Assembly: GCA_013365325.1 (NCBI GenBank)
Contig: JABVXV010000022.1
Location: 1 to 64,000, forward strand
Length of the DNA: 64,000 bases
Source: Dipetalonema caudispina
Taxonomy: Eukaryota > Nematoda > Chromadorea > Rhabditida > Onchocercidae
Direction: 5' to 3'
The position numbers were made by a program, and so were the translations under genes. Below are positions 40,189-52,232 of this stretch, one piece after another. The notes beneath the pieces are model-generated. The model had not been told where the DNA came from, made no database searches, and saw only the letters and a list, made by a program, of their open reading frames with translations. Within the stretch, counting starts at the first letter, position 1. The number at the start of each line of letters is the position of its first letter.

Positions 40189-43151
40189 ATGTTATCTTGG
40201 TCCTTACATTTTAGGCGTGGCTCATCAGTGTCTTTGACAATTGATCCCGGCCAATTCCAGAGTTCAGCTCTTGAAATATCACCAGTTCATGAAGAGTTCG
40301 TGTTTAAAAGTATACTCTTCACTGCATTACCCACCACTGTTCTACTGAGGGAAAAATCTTTTCCTTATCATAAGTGATAAAATGCAAAACGAGTGCCTGT
40401 AATAGGCATTGGTATGCAACAATCAATCATTGAAACTGATTGCATTTTTGTTCATAATCATTTCACTACTAATCGGAACAACATCATCATTTTCATTTAA
40501 GCATATTTATAATAAATTTTAGTATTGCCGAAGAAATGGAGTTTCGCAAGTCACGACGTCTAACACGCTACCAACTGCATCATCTTGATATTTCGGCATC
40601 CTTGTCTGTGATTTACACGGAGTTTGCTGTACGTTAAATCACACTTTTTTAAATACTTTTCGCTTCGAATAATTAAGAGAGCAAACGAAATACGAAAATA
40701 CATAATTTATTAATACTTAATATATTCCTTTTTTACAGGCTCTTCCAAGTCCAAGTACTTCCTCATGTGAAAAAGTTGCTGGTTGCAGTCAGAAAAATCG
40801 ACATACATTATGGCCTATACGAGAAACTCGTGTACGATTATCATCTAGCTACAGGGCTTCATGTAATTCTACTGCTGAAGATCTCTGCCAGAGCTATATC
40901 AATGCCAACTACATTTTGGTCAGCTTATCACTTTTTTAGTACCTGAAAGCGTAAATCAATTCTAATAATTCGGCCTCCTCATCCTCAACAGTCTTCACCA
41001 TTTCTGCAGTCATTAACTACAAAATTCCAAAAGCTATCAGGACATTGATCTAATTTCGCCTGTGAACTGGTTCGCAGGAATTGTAGACCTTTTGATGACC
41101 CTTTCATTACTCATGAGATACTTTATCGTAGAATAATATCAACAAATACAAAGTTTTGGAAAACAAAACAAATAAATTTTTTGTTGGTAAAAGAAATTAT
41201 CTCATTCATTATTTTTATGAGTATTAATTTCTAATCAAGTGATTAAATGCAGGATTCGAACTCAGAATTGATGTATATAGCAGCAGAAGGTCCAATGTTG
41301 AATACAATTAATGATTTTTGGTCCATGGTTCTTCAGGAACGTACACCGGCTATTGTAATGGTGACCAATTTAGAGGAAAAACCTTGTGGAGCCAAGCTAG
41401 CACTAGTTCGTTTTAAGAATTTGGTATATATGTATTTCGAATAAGGAATTACGGGAATTATAAAAAGCTTTTAACGTCCTCTATAATTTTGAATTTTTCA
41501 AATTGAAATCGATGTAAATTTTGTAAAAAACCATTTATACAGAAAAAATGCGAGAAATACTGGCCGGACAACCATGCCTGTTATGGCGAAATTGATGTTA
41601 CTGTTGTATCAACAAACTTTCATGACGGTGTACAAATTCGTCACATCGTTTTAAATGTATTGATTTTTTTTTTTTCACTTGAAAGCTAGTTTTCTAAATG
41701 CGTTTTCATTAATTTGAGACTTTTGTATTAATAACTGTATCCAAAAAAATAATAATTGCGAATTATTCTTTAAGGCTTAAAATGCAAACTAAATAATGGA
41801 AGCTGGAACAAGAGCTCCCTTCCCATTTCCGGAAGGCTGATGCTTAGCTTTCAGAATAACCTCTGACAGCATTCGATATGTGCTTGTGCAAGCAGATGAC
41901 ACGCTCCATTGAACTCTTCCGAAGTTCTGCTATTTTGAAAGCATAGGGATGATGTAACCTTTATCGCAATATTTAATACTCCTTTAATTTCTTATTGAAT
42001 CCCTGGTTAGCTTAATTAATTTAGTTCACGCTTAAACACAAAGAAAATCGGTAATAATCAACTTATGTTTGTAGCATGGTGACTTGGAGCATCACGTGAG
42101 GCACATCTGGTTTACGGAATGGTTAGATCACCGTTTGCCCGTGCAACATATCACTCAACTTTTGAAAGTAATCGTTGCTATGGAAAATTACAGGAATGAA
42201 TATCAAAAATTGTCTTCTCATGCAGCACCAGTTGTTGTCCACTGCAGGTAACTTTTCCCTCAAATGATTTCTAAAAGATCGATATTGCATTCCAAAAGAA
42301 ATGCTTTGTTATTATTTACGACGAATATAAAGTAGTACTCATTCTTTACAGTGCTGGAATTGGTCGAACCTGCACATTTATCGCGATAGCTTTGGGAGTG
42401 GATCAGCTTCGTAAAACACCTGAAAATATTGATGTTTTCTCCACTGTATCCATATTGCGCAGGCAGAGGTTTGCAAAAACAGATATGTTGAATGGTACAA
42501 TGGTGAAATAATCAACAAGATTTCCTAATCATTGTGGCTTCCTATGATGGCTAAGTCGTAAAGATTGTAAGCAGATCTTTCGACGATGTTCAGCATGCCT
42601 AACCAAACATTTACTCGATTGATGAGTCCTCTTTCCGAAGTTTTCAGCTGATCTCTCTGGAATATGCCTCTACTACACCTCGACAATATATTGCCACTAT
42701 GATATGTCACAATGATAAAGTATTAAATCCATTTTCAAGATGGAAATTGCAGGTTTGGAGCTGTACAGCTTCCAGGACAGTACGCATTCATATACTTAGT
42801 ACTGCAACGCATGGAAAGACTTCTCCCAGAATTTTGTGCACAAAGTGACCAAGACGAATTCCCTGCGTGCCTTACTTTTTCCGGTATAGATTCTACCTTT
42901 GATTTTCAAACAATAAAAAGGCTAAAAGCTTCTTTGTGTGAAAGAAAAGGGTAATAGAGGAAACGGAAAATTTTTTGGAGTTTTCTATGCTTTGTACATT
43001 TTCTGAAACATTAGTTAATCCACAGTATCAAAACTCTTGTAAAAACATTGTTCCAGAGACATTCGACGATGAGAATTCAAAAACAGAAAGTGGAAACGAT
43101 GGTGAACTATTCTGGAATAACCAGGTTGACTTGCTTTGCAGCAGTTTCTAA
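40189..43151 (+). CDS. Non-receptor classical protein tyrosine phosphatase, divergent
   Basis: This cytosolic-type PTP would remove phosphate from phosphotyrosine. Nine exons join in phase to about 397 residues: 40189-40295, 40523-40628, 40739-40918, 41253-41423, 41543-41656, 42075-42247, 42352-42468, 42753-42883 and 43057-43151. No signal peptide or membrane segment is seen. Landmarks in order are [12 protein letters not shown], the [22 protein letters not shown] block, the WPD-loop equivalent (W242-L-D244), the signature [10 protein letters not shown] (282-291) and the Q-loop region [19 protein letters not shown]. The nucleophile Cys, the Arg and the general-acid Asp are kept, but WPD reads WLD and the usual Gly after GRT/S is Cys. 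A TATATTAG site ends 3 bases before the ATG. Exon 1 is moderately sure because its donor (GTTCGT) is weak. Starting at the ATG at 40,536 would give 357 residues. Nematodes have a large family of such short PTPs, many expressed in sperm. Confidence 0.85.
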
Positions 43152-43956
43152 TAATATACAAACCAAAGCTTTTATCTTCCATAAAATACATCTACATTCA
43201 ATTTGCTCATTTTAACTGCTCTTAATACATCTCCAAGAAGTGATAATAATGTACAAATCTTTGTGTTGTTTTTTATACGGAGTAAAACAGCACTTCGGCA
43301 GTGAAGTACCAGATGAAAGACAAACATGAATTCGTAAAATCGTACAAGGAGGAGTGCAGAAGTAAACCTAATTAATTCTGATCACATCTAATAAATTATT
43401 TCGAAACTGTCCTGGAACTCTTTTTACTACAAATAGCGAAAAGTCAAGAGGAAAAAAGAGGAAGAGAAAAAGTAGACTAAGCGTATTTGCAAGTGTTTTC
43501 TATCTAGATAGTACCATTAGGTGATCTCGCCTAAACGGGGTTACTAAACTGTGTGTTTCCAAGAATCATGAAATGAACCTTTATAAATAGTGCAACACTG
43601 TGATCGGCATGACTTATTTACGTGAACTTTTGAGTCAGTCGAAGCAACTGAATTTCAAGCACTTCTGGCACATTGCATTGTCATTTGATATGGTGTTAAT
43701 ATATCAAAAACTCGATTACGATGAAAACGAATATTACGGGATACATCCCTTCCTATTTTTCTGTTTTTCCCTTGTTTTGCAGTTTCGACTAACCAATTTC
43801 ATATTACAATTTATAAAACAGGAAATTCCTCGAACCCTTACAATATGCAAATATTCAAACTGATTCATATCTGCTTAGTTCCTGATACCAATTCAACAAG
43901 ATGCCAGCACCTTCGATTAAAATCAACTAATAGCAAAACTGATACCACATTCAGAA
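43152..43956. terminator. Convergent intergenic region between the PTP and Rab3GAP genes
   Basis: Two genes end towards each other with 805 bp between their stop codons. An AATAAA at 43,390-43,395 on the plus strand is a plausible poly(A) signal for the phosphatase. No clear signal was identified for the minus-strand gene. ORFs here have no support. Confidence 0.4.
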
Positions 43957-46900
43957 CTACGACAAGACGGTATCGCTTGATAGCGTCAAACAAATTCTAT
44001 ACTCTTCTTTTGAAATTGCAGCATATAATCTTTGTGGTAATGTTCGTGAACCAAGCGTGGGTCTGCGAGCACCGCATCGTACTATGTATTGCCTTCTAAA
44101 AATGAAATAAGTTCCTTCCAAAAGGCGTAGACCAAACATGGATAGTATTTCAACCTGTTACGTACTAGAAATTTTATAGATTCAGAATATCATTTTAGGC
44201 TTTTAAATCGTAAATTAACGACACCATCTGATTTGTTTACGTCTTGTTTATACAAAAAAATTTTGAGAACAATCTACCTGCGATATGGCATGTCTTCGTC
44301 GCCAGTGAGGATTTGCTCAAGGGTTCTCTTTTCGGTCCTGTAGAAGTATGAGAACAAAAAGCTGTGCATGCGGAAATGTTGGGGGAAATATTTTATGTGC
44401 ATGACACTACTGATTTTGAGTTCTAGTTTCGTAGAACTAATTCTACTTTTACCGTTCTGCAAAAATTTAGAAATCTTGACAAACAGAGATTAAAACGATA
44501 CAAGCTAGCATATACTAGTTCGTATAAGACGTACAAGCTGACACATACTAATCATGCAAGGCCGCACCAAAAACAGTGCCAGTAACCTGATTTCCAATGG
44601 AATAGTAATGAAAAGTTTACCTATTTGCGAAACTTTTTATAGAAGAACCAAAAAAGAGATTCTTCAAAACTGAACCGACAGGCCCACATAAACCGCGAAC
44701 AATCGGTACTCGATAGCCAGCACCAGCTTTCCCACCATTAACAACGCTATTGCAATTTCGTTCGTTTGATTGTACAAGCAACATAACGAATTGTCGTATT
44801 TCACACTTCTCCTCTTCAGTTAACTAATATTAACATTCGTTATTGTTCAAAAGAAGATATCGATAAACAGGAGGTAACATGAACAAGAAATGTGGAAAAT
44901 ATATAATTTTATCCAGGTTCCTGGCAAACTTCATCAGGCAAGCAACAATATACTACTCCGGTTAATAAGTTCGTACAAACTGAGTAGAAATGGATGCGTT
45001 CCAAGTTATCCAATATCTAGGTAATTATCATTATCCTACCTCTATCTTCACAAAATAAAAAGTGAACCGAGAAGAGAGAGTTATATAAACAGCTTGATTC
45101 GACGAAATGGTTCTATTAAGGAAAGGAAATCTTCGAGTAATGTTTCAGGATTAGGCAACCAGTAAGCAGTATAAGAACCCGTAAGACGAATTAAACTTAT
45201 TTTGATGAAAATATTTTGAAAGAAAGTTGAGATCTTGAAGAAACTGATTTTACCGAAATTATAACCACCAAACGACTTTTAACCAACTTTTATACGAACT
45301 TTTTGAATAACCTAATTACAGAAATTCGTAAGGCAAACAAACCAACTTTTTTATCGCTCGCAGAAACTAACTGCGTATAAAGTACATTGCAGCAAGCGAC
45401 CACTCCTTCGATTTCAGTCATATCCTTGATAGCATCTAAGTAATCTTCCAAATCGCTGCTCCTTGTACAATCCGAAACTTTCTTGCAAAGGCTGAGTAAT
45501 TTGTCGCCAACAAGAGCAAAATACGGTTTTGCTATAATTATCCAATAGTGAATTATGAAATAAAAAAAAGTAGAGGCAGATTAGCTATGAATTTCGAGAC
45601 ACTCTAATAGAAGAACAAGTATCATTCCATGTACGACACAGACCTCCCACAAAATCCGGTTTCGATATCTTATCCCAGAATTGGATCTGGCAACAGGAGG
45701 AAGCATTAGAAACTGTTGAGACATCGGTATCATTGACATTTTTAAGCAATCCATAAATACAATATTACATTTTAGCTAGTAATCAAAATCACATGCAGTC
45801 TAGCCAACTGGCAGATCAAACGAAATGATTTCATTGTATTTAGTTGTAGAACTAAAGGGACGCCGAAAAGTCGTACCATACTGATGAAAAAACTAACATT
45901 CATCCACTAACTGTGCGGATGCGCATTTGAACAACACTGGTAAGATGCAAACAATCAATTTGGATACAGTGAGATTCTCGAAATCACTAATAATCTGGAA
46001 ATTGCGATTCATTTATTGATCTAACAAAATAACAAAAGAAAATTATCAAGTTTGTCGATGCGCAATTAAGATGCATAATAGTAAAAATCCAGTTACTTCT
46101 GAACTGAACAGAAAATAGAAATAAAATAGCGGGTTGCTATTTTATATTACTGATAGTCATAATGTGATATTCAACATCTTTTTCCTGCTATTAAAATGAA
46201 TGATGATTACCTTATTTGCCGCTTTCAAGTCATCAAAGAGCATCTTTTGACGACAAGCAGGTTTCGGTTGTGCTTGATTCCACGTCTGTTGCCATGTGTT
46301 GTCTTCTCCCATCATGCGACTTGATAAGCAGCCTTTAAAATATGCAGATAGATTGTGGCGGCATCAGATAACAATCCAGAAAATTACAGATATAAATGTA
46401 AACAAAGGAACAAATTTAAAAATTACCTTCGCCCGTATTTTCATCATTCACGATAAAGTCACGAGGAGAGTGCCACCTTACAAAGTCTTCAAAACAGCAA
46501 CCTGGATTGGCAGCCTACAAATAAAAGATGACTTGCGCAATTCACACCATGTGAGCATTCATAAAAAGTGTATATTACTTTAAAAGCTTCCATGTCTGAA
46601 AAAAGCGGCTCCAACTGTGCTTTGACCCGTTCTTCAGGATCCTTCAACGAAGCTAAATATTCAGTATGCCTCTCAAGCATATCCTCGGTTACTGGAACAC
46701 GACTCTGAAAAACACTCACATGTACGAAGAAAAAGAGACATGATGGACACAAGCCAAGTACACAAACCTGTGTAACAGGTTCATATATAAGCCTGTTGGG
46801 GAAGTGAAAAAGTCGCAACGTGCTAAAAGGTTTCAAGCGCCCTTCTGCTCCTGAAGAGTTTGGTTCTTCTCTTGACATTTCTTTCTCATTTGCTTCCAAC

Positions 46901-49900
46901 GATTCTGGTGCGTCAAAAAATTCATCCTCTTCTGCATAAAATGTAATATAATCTTAAATTTTCCATGAAATAGTTTAAAAAATTTCAATCCACAAGTGGG
47001 AAGACAAAATCAAAGTATGTACCTGACTTATATAGTTGCCGCTTTTGCACAAAAAGGTTTTTTGACTCACGTCGTTTCTTAGCTTCAACTGCACATTGTA
47101 AAAGCTGTAGATTCTGGTGAAATTTACAGGTAGATAAGTCTGGAGCTACAGATTCATCCATTCTATAAAAAGTTATTGTCCAAAAAAAAATAAAGAAAAT
47201 TTATGGTGATGGAACATGAATATTATAACTGCGCTGCTATTTGAATAACAAACATGGTTGCACTGCTATTCAACAAATTTGATAATATATACCCAGGAAC
47301 GTATGAACTTTTCTCATAGTATTCTTGCAGTTCATACGTAATAGCTGACCATAAATGAGAAAATCCAGTTAATGTATGGTTCTGAGCACACAACATTTGA
47401 GCAAGCGCAACAGAAATGCGACAAGTTAAGCTGGATTCTGGAGCCGATTTACATGCGTTTAATATATCCTTTAAGAATTCATAAAATTAAAATGTGTACA
47501 TGTTGGTTCTACAATATGATGGAAATACAAAAAATTAGCATACTGGAGTTTGAAAGATAAATATAAATTTGAGTAACAATGGTGAATATTACAGAATGAA
47601 ATTGATTCACTGAAGAACATGCACATTATCACCGTTATAAACTCGATAATATTCCATAACACGAAAAAATTTCGCATGAATAAGAAACAATAGTGCATCT
47701 GTACTATGCACATTTTGGCAATAACATTGCAAGAGTTCACTGTAGATACAATAACTGAATAACTTACGCTAAGTTTTTGGTAAATGTCCACTGTGTTTCC
47801 ATCCTCCTTTACGCCTTTAGTATGACATGCTTTTGAAGACAGTACACTTTTAACAGCACTACCCGGGCCAGGACTCGATGTTCTTCCTATTGAACACGCC
47901 GATTCAACAACTACATTATTATAGGTTGGCAAAATGTGTTCTCGTTTTGTCTTTTCAAACACTTTATCAGTCCAGTGTCGAATATTATCCTATAATCAGA
48001 TGCCTTAAACATCAACTGATCAGAATGTTAGAACTAATAAACAATTCGAAAGAGAGAAAAAGGAGTGATAAGCAAGAAATAAACATACTGATTCTAAATC
48101 GTTTTCGTTTACTACGTGGTTTGTGTTTCTGATTGAGATATTTTCCGGTACTGTTGGAGATAATAATGAAGACAATGCTCGAGTTGCATCCTGCCTTGAA
48201 TGCTTCCATTTCTGAACAACCAAACTTGAGCCTTCTTGCGACTCAGCAGTTTCCAATAATTTTCTCAAGCAAGAACCTTAAAAAATAGCAGTCTAATCAT
48301 CTACCTTTCCCGTGATTTGCCAATTCATGAACAGATTTTTATTATTGGAAGAATTTCTTCCTTAGTTCTCATGTTTGGATTTTCTTTGAAACATAACATC
48401 GATTAAAAATTAAAGGTTAAAAGAAGCTACATTAGAATTGCAATATTTCTAAAAATATATTAACATTTAAAGGACATTGCATGTAGAGGATACGGCCTGT
48501 TGAACAATGCATTCAATAAAAACAAATGAAAAAAATGAGTTGAACATCCGAAATTTCGAGGAAGTGGTTTTTGAAAACTCATACAAAACAAACTGATGAG
48601 ACTTTCTAATTTATACAATCGTAAACTTACTCATCAGATATGATGCATTCTTTTGTATTGAAACCCACGCACTCCATGCTGAAGCTCTCTGAGGATCTAA
48701 ATTGGAGAGATTCTGTTCCTCCACAGCAACCCCCCTTTCGATGTTCGACCATATCGCTGATAGACCGAATTCCCTGGAATAATATATGAAAACTTGGAAA
48801 TATATACTGATAAGAGGCTTTAAACCTTGTTTGGAAACATGAAATTTAAAACTGAGTACTTACTCAATTGCATCCGTAGTAGCACCAAATGGAAGATGAG
48901 AAATATCAATAATACTTGCATCTTCTGCTGGTACCAATTCTTCCTCCATCACGATATTTCTTTGGGGAAATGCATAAGGATTATCCTTAAAATAGAACGA
49001 ATGATTTAAATTTGTTAATATCTGATAACTAAGCATGGTTTCTCAAAACAATTTCAACTAAATTGTGCAATAATTTGAACACACCTGGAGTATATAATCG
49101 AACTGCATAGATATTCGTAAATTCCCTTCATCCATTAAGGGAGACTGCTGAAACAGCAAATTAATTATATATGCTCAAGGACGCCTTGTATGTATAGGAT
49201 ATGTAACGCCTGCTTTATCATTTAATTAGAAACTAAACTTAACTAAATAAGGAATAAATAACAAAATATACCAAAGTTTCCCTAAAGATGTCTAAACATC
49301 CCGATAAATGACATTTTAACGGATGGCCTCGACGTTGGTGAACTGACTCGAAATTTGTGCGCATGGAGTTATTTTGACAAACACCGAAATAGAGTTGTCG
49401 TTCTCTTTCACCATATTGTACAAATATCGGTAAAGCACTGAAAGGTGTTTGCATGTTTTTAACGACGCAGTATTTATAGTAGTCAACAAACTGAATCAAC
49501 TCATTGCCTATTATGAATTCTGGTGACACACAATAAAGGGAAACACCAAAACATGCATCCCTTCTACTGATGTAACACAGAATCCACAGCTAGTTCTGAG
49601 ATGACCCTCATAGCTCATACAAAACCATACCATCCAGCTTTTCCAACAGATTCTGTGATGGATGACAATAATCCTCGTAGTTGGTCTTCATTCGATACTT
49701 TGTCTAAATGCCAATCAGATGGTGTCAGTAAAATGAATTCGAGGATCCCAAACTGTAATAATTATAAATCATATCATCAACACATATCATGAACGCGAAA
49801 CAATAATTGAACCACACATTTCGAATACTCTAAAATTTTTTGACTCACTTGATTGCAAATAATGGATCCAGGACAAAAGTCCGTCTCGGATAACCATAAC

Positions 49901-50305
49901 AGTCGAGCAGCGTTGCTTAAAAAAGAATCCGAAGCATCTGCATTAATTACATTTGACTCCGTTGTTTGTTCGATCCTTTGAAGATTTTTTGGCCAATAAT
50001 GAGTGACAATCAAGTGATTGTTTCCGTACGTAATCTTTTCGTACTTCGAATCCCATTGACATTCGGCTAATACTGCCTGAAAAATACGATCATTACATAG
50101 AATTCTACTGAAAATGCAATTAACATTTCCATACCTTTGTAAAGGAATAGCTGTTGCCGGTGTCACCACTAAGCTCCCATTTATGTAGTAACTGTTCCAA
50201 TTCAGCACACAAACCTTCTTTGATTGTAACAATAGTGAAATCTTCGATTTCAAAGACGTCCTCATCATAACCCTCTGTACCTGAGGACATCAACGTTGAT
50301 GCCAT
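43957..50305 (-). CDS. rbg-1: Rab3 GTPase-activating protein catalytic subunit
   Basis: With its regulatory partner, the human protein (RAB3GAP1) acts as GAP for Rab3 and as exchange factor for Rab18, in exocytosis, ER shape and autophagy. Twenty minus-strand exons join in phase to about 974 residues (human 981): 50305-50135, 50076-49849, 49752-49631, 49437-49272, 49147-49085, 48985-48864, 48773-48631, 48276-48089, 47989-47768, 47468-47293, 47162-47023, 46931-46768, 46704-46579, 46514-46427, 46332-46211, 45994-45898, 45531-45347, 44823-44621, 44337-44278 and 44095-43957. Matches to the human protein are collinear: DVFEIEDFT at the N terminus, SSITESVG, FVQYGERER, HLSGCLDIF, KSAPESSLT, EEDEFFDAPESL, MTEDLLE-like VTEDMLE, SDMEAFKAANPGC, FEDFVRWHSPRDF, PKPACRQKMLFDD near the catalytic arginine, and the C-terminal TLPQRLYAAISKEEYR and SSDT. 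The boundary at 45,347 is the least certain. Confidence 0.93.
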
Positions 50306-52232
50306 ATCAGGGTGTTATCCTGCAATAATACTGAATATCCTATATTAATTCTCTTATCCCTTCAATTTATCACTTCATTACACACTCACATCATTCTTCT
50401 TACTCTCTTTTATACAAGATCTACAACATTCCAGTCCTACTCTTAAAATCCCCTCACGTACAATGACGTAAGCTACCCTCTCCAACACATTCCACTTGTC
50501 ACACGTATACAGTGACATACATCATATAACCCCTCTTCCAATGCATCGTACTTATCACGGGTAAGTATTTAACGCAGCCGACAATCTGACATTTTTCAGC
50601 TTTGCGTAAGAGTAAGTTTAGTAATTTAGGAAGACAGCAAAGATTGATAAGGAGTTGTTGAGAGCTGCGCTGCAAAGACAATAAAGGAGATGGGTAACAA
50701 TGTGATTGACATTTATGCTAATTAGCAATATATATTACAACAGCTAGTAAGAGTAATTACGAGTATGAAAATAGATTTATGACTTATTGTTTTGCATTTT
50801 TGATGTTAAGTTTCTTTTTCTTTTCAATTTTCATCATCAGAATAAAAGTTGCATCTATTTAAATGCTGTTGATCCCGTCAAATATTAAAAAAAATATGTG
50901 AATAAATTATTTTTCTTTCTTGCAAAAACCTACTCATTTTATAAATAACGTTTCCGTTACTATCACTTCATTGCGCATTTCCAATCAAACATTTTAAATC
51001 AGCTTTCATTAACCTTTACCCTTTACATATATCCTGTCTGATCTTTGTTGTTTACGTAACCTGAATAATCGATGTTTTTCTGAAGTTTCAAAAAACTACT
51101 AGCTTTAATGAATTCAGAGAATATTCACCAAGAAACCTTACTTTTCAAGTATGAAAAATATTATTCATTGGCGGAAATTGTCCTTTAGTCATTCAACTAG
51201 TCAGTGACATTTGCATGCATATCAATAACACAATATTCTTGATATCATTAATTTGCTGACCGAAAACGGATAAATTGAAGTCGCGAGGGAGCAATTCGGT
51301 AGAGTTTAGACGAAAGGATGAATGCTATATTACGTCCGATTCCACAATTTGATGCCTTATCGTTACTCCCAATTGGTTTAGCGAACTTTTCTATTTCGCT
51401 GTTTTCTTTCGCTCATTTCTTCTTTTTTCTTTTTACTACTATTAATAAAACTCTATATTTTATCTATTTAAAAATTCAAACGGTTTAATTAAAATAAGCA
51501 GAAATAGATAGTTGAATTAAAGCAAGTGATTGGAGTAGATCACTTTTATGGAATCAAATTTTTTGACACTTACAATTTCATTTATTTGAAATATGATTTC
51601 GTCTTATAAATTAAAATTTTACTGTAGTCAAACGTTATCAGCCATTTGCAAAATTTTTCGGTATTGATGTGAAATTATCACTAAATTTATGTTTCATAAA
51701 ATGGATGAAATTAAATCGTAAAATCTAATATAAACAAATATCAGAACGTAGGAATACGAAAGTATTGCCAGCGCACAACGAACTTCATTGCACATACGAA
51801 TCTTATCCGTACAAGCCTTTTTCATGATCTTTTTTAAAAATATAATCGCAATATAAGTGCGTGTTATTTTTTTCACTTAAGATATTGTTCTATAAGATTT
51901 GTTTGCTAGAATGCATGATGAGTATATGCAAGGATCCGTTTTATAATTCGAAACAGTAATTTTTTGTGAAAGTGACATTACTCATTTAGTTTATTGTTGG
52001 TCATAAATAAGTATTAATCAAATTTAATTTTAATACAACAATCAATTCTTGAAATATTTAGAAAAAAAAAAGTAGTATATCTAGTTGCAGTTGAATGTAG
52101 TTAGTTCAATATTTATGACTTGTAGATTTATTTAAATTTATCTTTGTCCTAGCGCTTGCATGCATAATAACAGTAATGATCCCGTGTGCAGTGATGCATC
52201 TTTTTAGTAATCAGAAAAGCAGGAACGAAATT
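50306..52232. promoter_or_regulatory. Divergent upstream region of rbg-1 and the CXC-deaminase gene
   Basis: The 1.9 kb lies between two divergently read genes and holds no supported coding sequence. The part beside 50,305 is comparatively C-rich on the plus strand, with repeated CACACTC/ACACTTATC-like motifs, and is the likely rbg-1 promoter and 5' leader. The rest is AT-rich. An acceptor-like TAATCAG ends at 52,214, 18 bases before the ATG at 52,233. Confidence 0.35.

Noticed and set aside
45630..45750. Possible additional Rab3GAP exon (residues reading IQFWDKISKP)
   Set aside because: Skipping it keeps phase and gives better length agreement with the human protein.
46296..46899. ORFs on both strands here, including a 136-codon minus frame
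   Set aside because: The minus frame is two true Rab3GAP exons (46,931-46,768 and 46,704-46,579) read through their introns. The plus frame is its shadow.
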